From the NCBI GenBank assembly GCA_947375085.1, contig CANCEQ010000152.1:1-7300 (forward strand): 7,300 nt of DNA, in the 5' to 3' direction. Under the pieces are notes generated by a model. The model made no database searches and was not told where the DNA came from. It saw only the letters and a list, made by a program, of their open reading frames with translations. How positions within the stretch are numbered: the stretch's first letter is position 1; the number at the start of each line of letters is the position of its first letter. This document shows positions 1 to 7,300 of this stretch, in pieces. The translations under genes were made by a program, and so were the position numbers. The DNA comes from Flavobacteriales bacterium (GTDB lineage Bacteria; Bacteroidota; Bacteroidia; Flavobacteriales; Crocinitomicaceae).

Positions 1-1725
1 ATGATGAATATTGAAGAAATAGCAAAAAGAATTAATACACCTCAATTGTGTACTTCTTCTGATATTCAACCATTGAAAGAGTTAGCTGAAAAATATCCTT
101 ACGCACAATCATTTGCTATTCTCTATTTAAAAGCGCTTTCTTCAAATAATGATATTCGTTTCGACGAAGAACTTCAAAAATACGCTTATAAAATTACCGA
201 CCGAGTTCGTTTGTTCGAATTAATGAATGAAGCGAAATCGAAGGTTGAGATTAAGGACGAGATAAAGTTAGGGGAAGAGATAGAGATTGAGCAAGTAGTT
301 GAAATTGAAGTTGAACCAGAAACTGAAGAAATACCAGAATTAATTGTTGACTTACAAGAAACACCATCTGAACAAGTTGAAATCGAAACCGAACTTCCTA
401 TTATTGAAATAGAAGAAGTAGTTCAAGAACCTGTTTTAGAAATAATTGAGCAAGAAATTCCAAATCAAACGCATGAAACTGTTGTTGAGTTTGAAACTCC
501 TGCAGAAGAAACCGAAGAAATTAGTCTTGAAAAAACAGTTGAAACTCCTATAGTTGAAGCTATTGAGTCAATAATTGTTTCTGAAAAAGAAGAGCAATTT
601 GAAATCCCTGAAGAATTAATTTTTGATATTGTTAGTCCTACCCCAACATTTACTCCAATTGTAGTTGATACTGTTTTACCTGAAACGAAATCAGATGACT
701 TTAAATCAGTTTCATTGAGATTTGAGAAAAAAGTTGAAAATGTGGTTGATGAAAAGGTTGAGATTGAGGTTGAGAATGAAAAATTAGAAGAGATTGATAG
801 TCAAATAAAGATTGCTTCTGAAATTGTTAGTGAAATACCTGTAATAGAAGTTGAACTTCGTGAAGAAGAAGTGCAAACAATCAATAATCAGGAAGTTTTA
901 ATTGATGAAACAAAAGATATTGAAATTGAATCAATTACGAATGATGATTTAAACACAGAAGTTTTAGAGGAATTTATTGAACCAAAAATTGAAGACACTC
1001 CTCTTGAACTAGAAATTCTAGCTCATGCTGTTGCAAGTAATTTTGATATTGAGAAAGAAATTACGGTGGAGGCTAAAAATGAGGTTGAAACCAATATAGA
1101 AGTTGAAGAAGAGAAAATCAATGAAAATGAAATAGAAGTTATCTCGAATCCAATTGAAGAAAAAGCGGAAATTGAAACAATAGTTGAACCTATTTCAAAA
1201 CCAATTGAAACGAGTAACTTACCTAAAAAATCTTTTTCAACTTGGTTAAAATCGAGTAGTCAAACAAAAGCTGTTTCAGAGGATGAATTTGAAATTGAAG
1301 ACACTTTTGTAGAAGTAAAAGTCGATAAGTTGATTGAAAAATTAGCTGAAATCAAAAAAAATGAAGAAATTTTAAAAGAAATTATTGTTGAAGAAATTTC
1401 TGAAAACAAAGTTGATTTAAAAGATAAAATTGAAACTATTGTAGAACAATTCATAAAGGAAGAACCTTCTATATCAAGACCTCAAAAGACTGATATTCAA
1501 GAAGAAAAACCTAAAACAGAATTCTATTCACCACTTAAAAAAGCAAAGAGTAGTTTAGATGAAAGTAGTCTACCAGTGAGCGAAACATTAGCGAAAATAT
1601 TTGCCGCTCAAGGTAATTATCCGAAAGCAATTTACGCATATGAACAATTAATCTTGATAAATCCAGAAAAAAAGATTTTCTTTGCATCTCAAATTGAAGA
1701 ATTAACAAAAAAATTAAATACATAA
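1..1725 (+). CDS. Acidic linker protein with C-terminal TPR-like motif, upstream of secG
   Basis: This 574-residue protein has three parts. Residues 1-80 form a compact, mostly helical head ([21 protein letters not shown] is within it) containing the only cysteine I noticed, C17. Residues about 81-500 are a low-complexity linker dominated by Glu with alternating Ile/Val, as in [12 protein letters not shown], and are very acidic. A short island at 411-420 ([10 protein letters not shown]) interrupts it. Residues 524-574 form a TPR-like hairpin: [24 protein letters not shown], then [19 protein letters not shown]. No signal peptide or membrane segment is visible, so a cytoplasmic location is inferred. 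From memory, proteins with this head and tail sit before secG in many Flavobacteriia, with linkers of variable length. The function is not established. The TPR suggests protein binding, and the one-base gap to secG suggests co-translation. The start may be codon 1 or 2 (ATGATG). Nothing upstream is visible, so an earlier start cannot be excluded. Confidence 0.85.
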   Translation: MMNIEEIAKRINTPQLCTSSDIQPLKELAEKYPYAQSFAILYLKALSSNNDIRFDEELQKYAYKITDRVRLFELMNEAKSKVEIKDEIKLGEEIEIEQVVEIEVEPETEEIPELIVDLQETPSEQVEIETELPIIEIEEVVQEPVLEIIEQEIPNQTHETVVEFETPAEETEEISLEKTVETPIVEAIESIIVSEKEEQFEIPEELIFDIVSPTPTFTPIVVDTVLPETKSDDFKSVSLRFEKKVENVVDEKVEIEVENEKLEEIDSQIKIASEIVSEIPVIEVELREEEVQTINNQEVLIDETKDIEIESITNDDLNTEVLEEFIEPKIEDTPLELEILAHAVASNFDIEKEITVEAKNEVETNIEVEEEKINENEIEVISNPIEEKAEIETIVEPISKPIETSNLPKKSFSTWLKSSSQTKAVSEDEFEIEDTFVEVKVDKLIEKLAEIKKNEEILKEIIVEEISENKVDLKDKIETIVEQFIKEEPSISRPQKTDIQEEKPKTEFYSPLKKAKSSLDESSLPVSETLAKIFAAQGNYPKAIYAYEQLILINPEKKIFFASQIEELTKKLNT

Positions 1726-1726
1726 C

Positions 1727-2026
1727 ATGGAAGCTTTATTATCTTTTCTAATCATTTTAGCAAGTATTCTTTTAATAATCGTTGTTTTTGTTCAAAACCC
1801 AAAAGGTGGAGGTTTAAGTTCTGATTTCGGAGCAGCTCACCAATTAGGTGGAGTTAAAAAAACTACTGATTTCATTGAAAAAGCAACATGGACTTTAGCA
1901 GGAACAATTATGGTTGTAAGTATTATTCTTACTATCAAATTAACTCCAAAAGAAGTTAAAGTTGAAGCTCCAGCGCAAACAGAACAACCAGCAGGTGCTC
2001 CACAAGGAGATCAGCCAGCGAAATAA
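1727..2026 (+). CDS. secG: Preprotein translocase subunit SecG
   Basis: SecG is the small accessory subunit of the SecYEG channel in the inner membrane, where it aids SecA-driven protein export. The 99-residue product has the family layout. Transmembrane helix 1 spans about residues 4-22. It is followed by the conserved loop VQNPKGGGLSSDFG (22-35), equivalent to the Gly-rich loop of other SecG proteins. Transmembrane helix 2 spans about 54-72 (WTLAGTIMVVSIILTIKL). A hydrophilic Pro/Ala/Gln/Glu-rich tail (73-99) follows, which is longer and more disordered than the core needs. The ATG lies one base after the stop of the preceding gene, so translation is probably coupled, and the pair shares the terminator at 2046-2080. 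Translation ends in tandem in-frame stops, TAA then TAG (2024-2029). The identification is secure from the loop motif plus the two-helix topology. Confidence 0.95.
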   Translation: MEALLSFLIILASILLIIVVFVQNPKGGGLSSDFGAAHQLGGVKKTTDFIEKATWTLAGTIMVVSIILTIKLTPKEVKVEAPAQTEQPAGAPQGDQPAK

Positions 2027-2045
2027 TAGTTTAAAACCCATTTTT

Positions 2046-2080
2046 AAAATGTCAGTATGTCAGCATACTGACATTTTTTT
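2046..2080 (+). terminator. Rho-independent terminator after secG
   Basis: A perfect 14-bp stem (2046-2059 with 2064-2077) closes on the tetraloop TCAG and runs into seven T residues (2074-2080). The stem core is GTCAGTATG paired with CATACTGAC. Because the left arm begins with four A residues, it could also stop transcription from the opposite strand. It separates the secG unit from groES. Confidence 0.9.
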
Positions 2081-2093
2081 ATGCCTAATATTT

Positions 2094-2162
2094 GGTAAAT
2101 CCGTAAAAATGTCGTAAACGTTTTAATGGCACAAAATTGGTGTAAATTGGACTGTAAATTTT
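2094..2162 (+). promoter_or_regulatory. Probable groESL promoter/operator region
   Basis: This is the only space between the secG terminator and groES, so the groESL promoter should lie here. No CIRCE element (TTAGCACTC-N9-GAGTGCTAA) and no sigma-32-like promoter is visible. Five NGTAAA hexamers occur, at 2094, 2102, 2113, 2141 and 2153. The last two belong to TGTAAATT copies spaced 12 bases apart. Two promoter readings are possible. One is TGGCAC at 2127-2132 followed by TTGG at 2137-2140, which resembles a sigma-54 site but has a four- rather than five-base spacer and lacks the usual TTGC. The other is TAAATTTT at 2155-2162, seven of eight matches to the Bacteroidota -7 element TAnnTTTG, with a TTG 15 bases before it. 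I cannot choose between them. Confidence 0.35.
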
Positions 2163-2180
2163 AAATATAAAAACATAAAT

Positions 2181-2456
2181 ATGTCAACAACATTCAAACC
2201 TTTAGCAGACAGAGTTCTAGTAGAACCTATCGCAGCTGAACAAAAAACAGCAAGTGGAATTTTCATTCCTGATACAGCAAAAGAAAAACCTTTACAAGGA
2301 AAAATTATTGCAGCAGGAGCAGGAAAAGTAGACGAACCATTAACTGTAAAAATTGGTGACAACGTTCTTTTCGGCCAATATTCTGGAACAGAAATTAAAT
2401 TAGACGGTAAAACGTTTTTAATTATGCGTGAAGCAGATATCTACGGGATACTGTAA
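2181..2456 (+). CDS. groES: Co-chaperonin GroES (Hsp10)
   Basis: GroES is the heptameric lid that binds ATP-loaded GroEL and closes the folding chamber in the cytoplasm. The 91-residue product is slightly shorter than the E. coli protein (97). Residues 5-16 ([12 protein letters not shown]) are the family's N-terminal signature. The mobile loop lies at about 20-37, and its GroEL-binding hydrophobic tripeptide is I27-F28-I29, preceded by SG. The segment [19 protein letters not shown] and the ending READIYGIL are typical of the beta-barrel core and C-terminus. The start is ATG in an A-rich leader without a Shine-Dalgarno sequence, which is normal for this phylum. It lies 74 bases before groEL and is probably co-transcribed with it, since no terminator separates them. 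Confidence 0.98.
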   Translation: MSTTFKPLADRVLVEPIAAEQKTASGIFIPDTAKEKPLQGKIIAAGAGKVDEPLTVKIGDNVLFGQYSGTEIKLDGKTFLIMREADIYGIL

Positions 2457-2460
2457 TTTT

Positions 2461-2474
2461 TGATTATTGATTAT
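2461..2474 (+). repeat. Tandem TGATTAT copies in the groES-groEL gap
   Basis: The heptamer TGATTAT is present twice in a row immediately after groES and runs into an AT-only stretch (TAATTTTTAATTATT) up to the palindrome at 2488. The two together fill most of the intergenic gap. It may be simple low complexity or flanking sequence brought in with the palindrome. Confidence 0.45.
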
Positions 2475-2487
2475 TAATTTTTAATTA

Positions 2488-2519
2488 TTGTACAGACGTT
2501 ATTTATAACGTCTCTAAAA
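2488..2519. repeat. Imperfect palindrome between groES and groEL
   Basis: A perfect 8-bp stem (AGACGTTA at 2494-2501, TAACGTCT at 2506-2513) closes on the loop TTTA. It extends outward with a C-C mismatch, two pairs, a G-A mismatch and two more pairs, giving a 32-base imperfect palindrome. No T-run follows, so it is not a terminator. The outline TGTAcAGACGTTA...TAACGTCTcTAaA resembles GTAGAGACG/CGTCTCTAC palindromes that I recall as dispersed intergenic repeats in Bacteroidota and cyanobacteria. That family link is from memory. In the mRNA it would form a hairpin 17 bases before the groEL start. Confidence 0.6.
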
Positions 2520-2524
2520 CTTAA

Positions 2525-4171
<1,647 letters not shown>

Positions 4172-4181
4172 TTTAAGAAAT

Positions 4182-4207
4182 AAGATATCGCAATAGCGGT
4201 ATCTTTT
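4182..4207 (+). terminator. First hairpin terminator after groEL
   Basis: A 10-bp stem (4182-4191 with 4196-4205, AAGATATCGC against GCGGTATCTT, one G-U pair) has the loop AATA and a short TTTT run. It begins 10 bases after the groEL stop. The short T-run suggests it is weaker than the second hairpin downstream, and it may also protect the 3' end of the mRNA. Confidence 0.7.
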
Positions 4208-4265
4208 CTCGGTCCCTCTTCCCGACATTTCTCGGATAGAACGGAACGTTACTATATATAGAACG
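4205..4265 (+). repeat. GC-richer spacer with short direct repeats
   Basis: Between the two groEL terminators, TTTCTCGG occurs at 4205-4212 and 4228-4235, and ATAGAACG at 4236-4243 and 4258-4265. A CCGA at 4222-4225 can pair with the TCGG in either TTTCTCGG copy. By hand count 23 of the 41 bases at 4208-4248 are G or C, well above the surrounding DNA. I see no reading frame and no recognisable RNA here. It could be a small structured 3' element or the remnant of an inserted repeat. Confidence 0.4.
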
Positions 4266-4294
4266 AGGTTATCTTATGATAATCTCGTTTTTTT
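4262..4294 (+). terminator. Second, strong terminator after groEL
   Basis: A 12-bp stem (4262-4273 with 4278-4289, AACGAGGTTATC against GATAATCTCGTT, one G-U pair) closes on the loop TTAT and is followed by seven T residues (4288-4294). This is a standard rho-independent terminator and isolates the chaperonin operon from the genes that follow. Confidence 0.88.
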
Positions 4295-4363
4295 GTTACC
4301 TACACTCTTAAAATTTAACAACCTTATAACAATTTTTAATAATAAGCATAAATAGTTTTAATG

Positions 4364-4371
4364 TATCTTTG
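4364..4371 (+). promoter_or_regulatory. Bacteroidota-type -7 promoter element (TATCTTTG)
   Basis: TATCTTTG matches the TAnnTTTG -7 consensus of the Bacteroidota housekeeping sigma factor exactly. No clear TTG -33 element lies 17-23 bases upstream, where the sequence is AT-only or nearly so. The element ends five bases before the ATG at 4377, so the expected transcription start falls at or next to the start codon. This implies a leaderless or nearly leaderless message, or a later translation start. Confidence 0.6.
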
Positions 4372-4376
4372 GCATT

Positions 4377-4742
4377 ATGATAAAGCGATTTACATATTCC
4401 ATTTTTTGTTCTTTAACAATTTTCATATTGTTGAATGGATTAATGTATTCAGTTATAAAATCTACCAATTTTCAAGATACATTTTCTAAAAAATCTGAAT
4501 TAAAAATTCAGTTAAAAGATAAAATTATTCAACTCGTAACTTCAGAAGAAGCTGAAGAAGAGGATGACGATATTTCATTTCATACATTCCCATGTGTTGA
4601 AAATTCAATTTTACCTAATTTAGAATTTTCAACTTTACCATTTAATAAAAACATAAGTAACAGTTCAACAAAATATGCTGAACAAACTTCAAAGTTAAAT
4701 CAACTACCTATCTGGTTATCTACACGTCAATTAATTTTATGA
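4377..4742 (+). CDS. Small single-pass membrane protein of unknown function, upstream of dabA
   Basis: I do not recognise this 121-residue protein. It starts with a short basic segment (MIKRF) and a hydrophobic helix at about 7-27, which fits an uncleaved signal anchor or a signal peptide without an obvious cleavage site. No lipobox cysteine is present. The rest (28-121) is polar. It has a Lys-rich stretch at 38-49, an acidic cluster at 57-65 (EEAEEEDDD) followed by H69 and C73, an Asn/Ser/Thr-rich region, and a C-terminus ending PIWLSTRQLIL. With the helix as anchor, the polar part would probably face the periplasm. It lies between the groEL terminators and dabA, with its own promoter-like element and 93 bases before dabA, so co-transcription with dabA is plausible. 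An internal Met at residue 23 is an alternative start, but it would remove most of the helix. Codon use matches its neighbours, supporting a real gene. Confidence 0.75.
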   Translation: MIKRFTYSIFCSLTIFILLNGLMYSVIKSTNFQDTFSKKSELKIQLKDKIIQLVTSEEAEEEDDDISFHTFPCVENSILPNLEFSTLPFNKNISNSSTKYAEQTSKLNQLPIWLSTRQLIL

Positions 4743-4769
4743 TTGTTTTTTGAGTTTTTATAAAACAAA

Positions 4770-4799
4770 CTAAAGAAAAAAACCAATTACTTTCTTTAG
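4770..4799. repeat. Inverted repeat in the dabA leader
   Basis: CTAAAGAAA (4770-4778) and TTTCTTTAG (4791-4799) form a perfect 9-bp stem around a 12-base loop, 36 bases before the dabA start. There is no T-run after it, so it is a poor terminator. It could be an operator for a dimeric regulator or an mRNA hairpin that sets relative expression of the two genes. A second small palindrome, TAAAATTTTA, lies at 4821-4830 just before the ATG. Confidence 0.5.
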
Positions 4800-4835
4800 A
4801 AAAATTAATTAAATATTCAATAAAATTTTAGACAA

Positions 4836-7300
4836 ATGAAAACTGTATCAACATTTAATGAGCAAGAATTGATTAATAAATTGATTCACTTTCTTCCTGC
4901 TCAATCGCCTTTGAAAGATTTCATTACTCAAAATAGACTTGTATCTTTTCAAAATAAAACGTTTCACGAAGCAATGAAAGAGGCTTCTGAAATATTCGGC
5001 TATAGAGTGTATTTATCTTTGAAAGAATATCGTGAGTTGTATGCTTCAAATAAAATTAATCACACAGTATTAGAATCTATCATTGAATCAAAAAAAGGTA
5101 ATGCAACAATTGATTTTTGGTTAAAAAAACTACTTCATCAAGAAGATTTAGTTGAAAAAAATAAAAGAATTGGGAAATTAAGATCAAAATGGAAAAGTGA
5201 GTACAAAGTAGATTTAGACACTTTAGTTCATACTAATTTATTTAAAATAATCTGTAGTTATTTAGATCAGGGCATTTCTATTTGGCACTTCCCAACTGCT
5301 GATATAGGATTATTAGGTTCAATAAAAGAACTAGAAAAAAACAGTTATTCAAGTTTTTTCAAAACTAAAAGAGCAAAACAATTACTATTGGATGACAAAT
5401 GTGATTTAGAGTATTTACTAAACATACTTGTTGGGGATGAAGAATTATATGAACAATATTTATTTGATCAACAATTTGCACATCCAGGTTGGTCTGGTTT
5501 AGCAGCAGTAATTCAAAATAGACCAGGTACGTTATTAGATACTAAAAAAATAACTTTAAAAGATTTTATAGTATTAGAATTACTTCTTGAAATTGATGCC
5601 TTGGATGATCATTTTGGTAAAATATGGTCGCCTTTAAGTCATAAATTAGACGATTTAAACTTCAACTTATTTGAAAAAATTGAAACAACTGAATACGACA
5701 CTTTACTTTCAATTTGGCAAGAAGCCTATGAATTTACTTTCTATGACCAGGTTTTAGGGGCTGTCAAATTAGAAGATAAATCAGAAAAAAATCAAACTAC
5801 AACTTTTCAAGCTTTTTTCTGTATTGATGATAGAGAATGTTCTATTAGAAGACATGTTGAGAAAATTGATCCTAACTGTAAAACTTTTGGAACTCCTGGT
5901 CATTTTAATGTAGAATTATACTTTCAACCAGAGCATGGGAAATTTCACACTAAAGTTTGTCCAGCCCCAGTAACTCCAAAGTTTCTAGTTAAAGAAATTG
6001 AAAATACGACAAAAAGAAAAAACGAGATCCATTTTACGAAACAAGCAAATTCATTGCTTTTTGGTTGGTTATTCACGCATACTGTAGGATTATGGTCTGG
6101 TTTTAAATTAATGTTGAATATTTTTAGTCCTAGAAATAGTTCTTTAATGGTGACTTCATTTCATCATATGGATAAAAACTCTAAATTGTCTATTGAAAAT
6201 ACAGATCCAAACGATAAAGAAGGTGATTTACAAATTGGATTTTCAATCGATGAAATGACTGATAGAGTTGAAGGACTTCTTAAAAGTACAGGTTTAGTAG
6301 AAAATTTCGCTCCAATTGTTTATGCTGTCGGACACGGTTCTAGCAGTGTTAATAATACGCACTATGCTGTATATGATTGCGGAGCATGTTCTGGTAGACC
6401 AGGTTCGGTAAACGCTAGAGCTATCAGCTATATGGGTAATCATAAAATTGTTAGGGAAAAACTTGCATTAAGAGGAATTAATATTCCGGATGAAACTCAA
6501 TTCATTGGTGCTTTACATGATACATCTCGAGATGAAATTCTATTTTATGATACTGAAATTCTTTCAGAAAAAAATAAAATTGCTCACAAACAAAATGAAA
6601 TAAATTTCAATCTTGCTTTGGATAATAATGCAAAAGAGAGAGCTAGAAGATTTTTATTAGTAGATACTCATGATACAGCTAAAAAAATACACGATAAAGT
6701 TAGGAAACGATCAGTTACTTGGTATGAACCGAGACCTGAATTAACACATTGTGGAAATGCGCTTTGCATAGTTGGAAGCAGAATATTATCAAGAGGATTA
6801 TTTTTAGATAGAAGATCATTTTTGAATTCATATAGTCATAAAGTCGATCCAGATGGAAATTATCTTTTAAATATTTTAAACGCTGTTGCTCCAGTTTGTG
6901 GCGGTATTAATTTAGAATACTATTTTTCTAGAGTTGATAATCATATTTTAGGTGCAGGAACGAAATTACCACACAATGTTATGGGACTTTTCGGTGTTGC
7001 CAACGGAATAGAAGGTGATTTAAGAACAGGTTTGCCAAATCAAATGGTTGAAATTCATGAACCATTACGATTAATGGCTATCGTAGAACATTACCCTGAA
7101 ATTATTCTTCAAACAATCAAAAAAAATCCTTCAACCTACGAATGGTTTGCAAATGAATGGGTTAGATTGGCAGCAATTCATCCTGAAACTGGTGAATTTT
7201 ACATAATGAGAAATGGTGAATTTGTATCATATACACCAATTACAAATTCAGTAGAAACAGTTGAAAACATTATGAATCTTGTTGAATCAAGTCATGATCC
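4836..7300 (+). CDS. dabA: Inorganic carbon transporter subunit DabA (DUF2309/UPF0753), 3' end beyond window
   Basis: DabA is the beta-carbonic-anhydrase-like subunit of the DAB inorganic carbon pump. It is thought to hydrate CO2 to bicarbonate in a direction driven by its NuoL-like membrane partner DabB. The frame is open for 821 codons to the window edge, near the usual full length, so little is probably missing. Family marks in order are LPAQSPLKDFI (20-30), HPGWSG (216-221), CIDDRE (329-334), GHGSSSVNN (499-507), DCGACSGRPGSVNAR (514-528), WYEPRPE (629-635) and EGDLRTGLP (726-734). C329, D331, R333, H500 and C515 keep the spacing of the zinc ligands and Asp-Arg dyad described in Halothiobacillus DabA (C351, D353, R355, H524, C539). 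No signal peptide is present, which fits a cytoplasmic-face subunit. The ATG is the first start after an in-frame TAA at 4821. DabB is not seen upstream. Confidence 0.95.
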   Translation, partial: MKTVSTFNEQELINKLIHFLPAQSPLKDFITQNRLVSFQNKTFHEAMKEASEIFGYRVYLSLKEYRELYASNKINHTVLESIIESKKGNATIDFWLKKLLHQEDLVEKNKRIGKLRSKWKSEYKVDLDTLVHTNLFKIICSYLDQGISIWHFPTADIGLLGSIKELEKNSYSSFFKTKRAKQLLLDDKCDLEYLLNILVGDEELYEQYLFDQQFAHPGWSGLAAVIQNRPGTLLDTKKITLKDFIVLELLLEIDALDDHFGKIWSPLSHKLDDLNFNLFEKIETTEYDTLLSIWQEAYEFTFYDQVLGAVKLEDKSEKNQTTTFQAFFCIDDRECSIRRHVEKIDPNCKTFGTPGHFNVELYFQPEHGKFHTKVCPAPVTPKFLVKEIENTTKRKNEIHFTKQANSLLFGWLFTHTVGLWSGFKLMLNIFSPRNSSLMVTSFHHMDKNSKLSIENTDPNDKEGDLQIGFSIDEMTDRVEGLLKSTGLVENFAPIVYAVGHGSSSVNNTHYAVYDCGACSGRPGSVNARAISYMGNHKIVREKLALRGINIPDETQFIGALHDTSRDEILFYDTEILSEKNKIAHKQNEINFNLALDNNAKERARRFLLVDTHDTAKKIHDKVRKRSVTWYEPRPELTHCGNALCIVGSRILSRGLFLDRRSFLNSYSHKVDPDGNYLLNILNAVAPVCGGINLEYYFSRVDNHILGAGTKLPHNVMGLFGVANGIEGDLRTGLPNQMVEIHEPLRLMAIVEHYPEIILQTIKKNPSTYEWFANEWVRLAAIHPETGEFYIMRNGEFVSYTPITNSVETVENIMNLVESSHD

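Noticed and set aside
1260..1454. Open frame on the - strand inside the acidic linker gene
   Set aside because: It is the complement of Glu/Lys/Ile-rich coding DNA and gives a Ser/Ile/Phe-rich low-complexity product with no start context or family features.
1535..1723. Open frame on the - strand at the 3' end of the acidic linker gene
   Set aside because: It lies opposite the conserved TPR-like coding region, and no promoter or recognisable motif supports it.
2037..2044. CCCATTTT as a sigma-32-type -10 box for groES
   Set aside because: It sits upstream of and against the secG terminator hairpin, so a transcript from it would meet the terminator at once, and no CTTGAA -35 is present.
2087..2094. 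AATATTTG as a -7 promoter element for groES
   Set aside because: It misses the first consensus base, and no TTG -33 element lies at a suitable distance inside the terminator-derived sequence.
2123..2362. Open frame on the - strand across the groES start
   Set aside because: It overlaps the well-conserved groES coding sequence, and its product resembles no family I know.
4770..4799. Inverted repeat as a terminator between the small gene and dabA
   Set aside because: The stem is AT-rich, the loop is 12 bases and no T-run follows, so efficient termination is unlikely.

Overview
The window looks like chromosomal DNA from a member of the Bacteroidota, most likely a Flavobacteriaceae species close to Flavobacterium. 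Four things point this way. The DNA is strongly AT-rich with AAA/GAA/TTA codon preference. The start codons have A-rich leaders without Shine-Dalgarno sequences. There is a TAnnTTTG-type -7 promoter element before the 4377 gene. The gene order (TPR-tailed acidic protein, secG, groES, groEL) is one I recall as typical of this group. All genes are on the + strand.

Positions 1-2080 hold the end of a transcription unit. A 574-residue protein with a short globular head, a very long Glu/Ile/Val-rich linker and a C-terminal TPR-like helical hairpin (1-1725) is followed after one base by secG (1727-2026). The unit ends at a perfect 14-bp hairpin terminator (2046-2080).

Positions 2081-4294 hold the chaperonin operon: groES (2181-2456) and groEL (2531-4171). 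The upstream region has no CIRCE operator but several spaced NGTAAA hexamers. The 74-base gap between the two genes holds a degenerate palindrome that resembles a dispersed repeat. Two hairpin terminators (4182-4207 and 4262-4294) follow groEL, separated by a short GC-richer spacer with direct repeats.

Positions 4295-7300 hold an apparently separate unit. A promoter-like element lies almost on the start codon of a 121-residue single-pass membrane protein of unknown function (4377-4742). After 93 bases, which include a 9-bp inverted repeat, comes dabA (4836 to past the window end). DabA is the beta-carbonic-anhydrase-like subunit of the energy-coupled inorganic carbon transporter, and all of its zinc and Asp-Arg positions are visible. 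Its membrane partner DabB is not in the window and would have to lie downstream or elsewhere.

Most of the window is housekeeping (protein export and protein folding). The least explained part is the small membrane protein paired with dabA, followed by the acidic linker protein coupled to secG. I see no mobile element with a transposase, no CRISPR array and no tRNA or rRNA gene.
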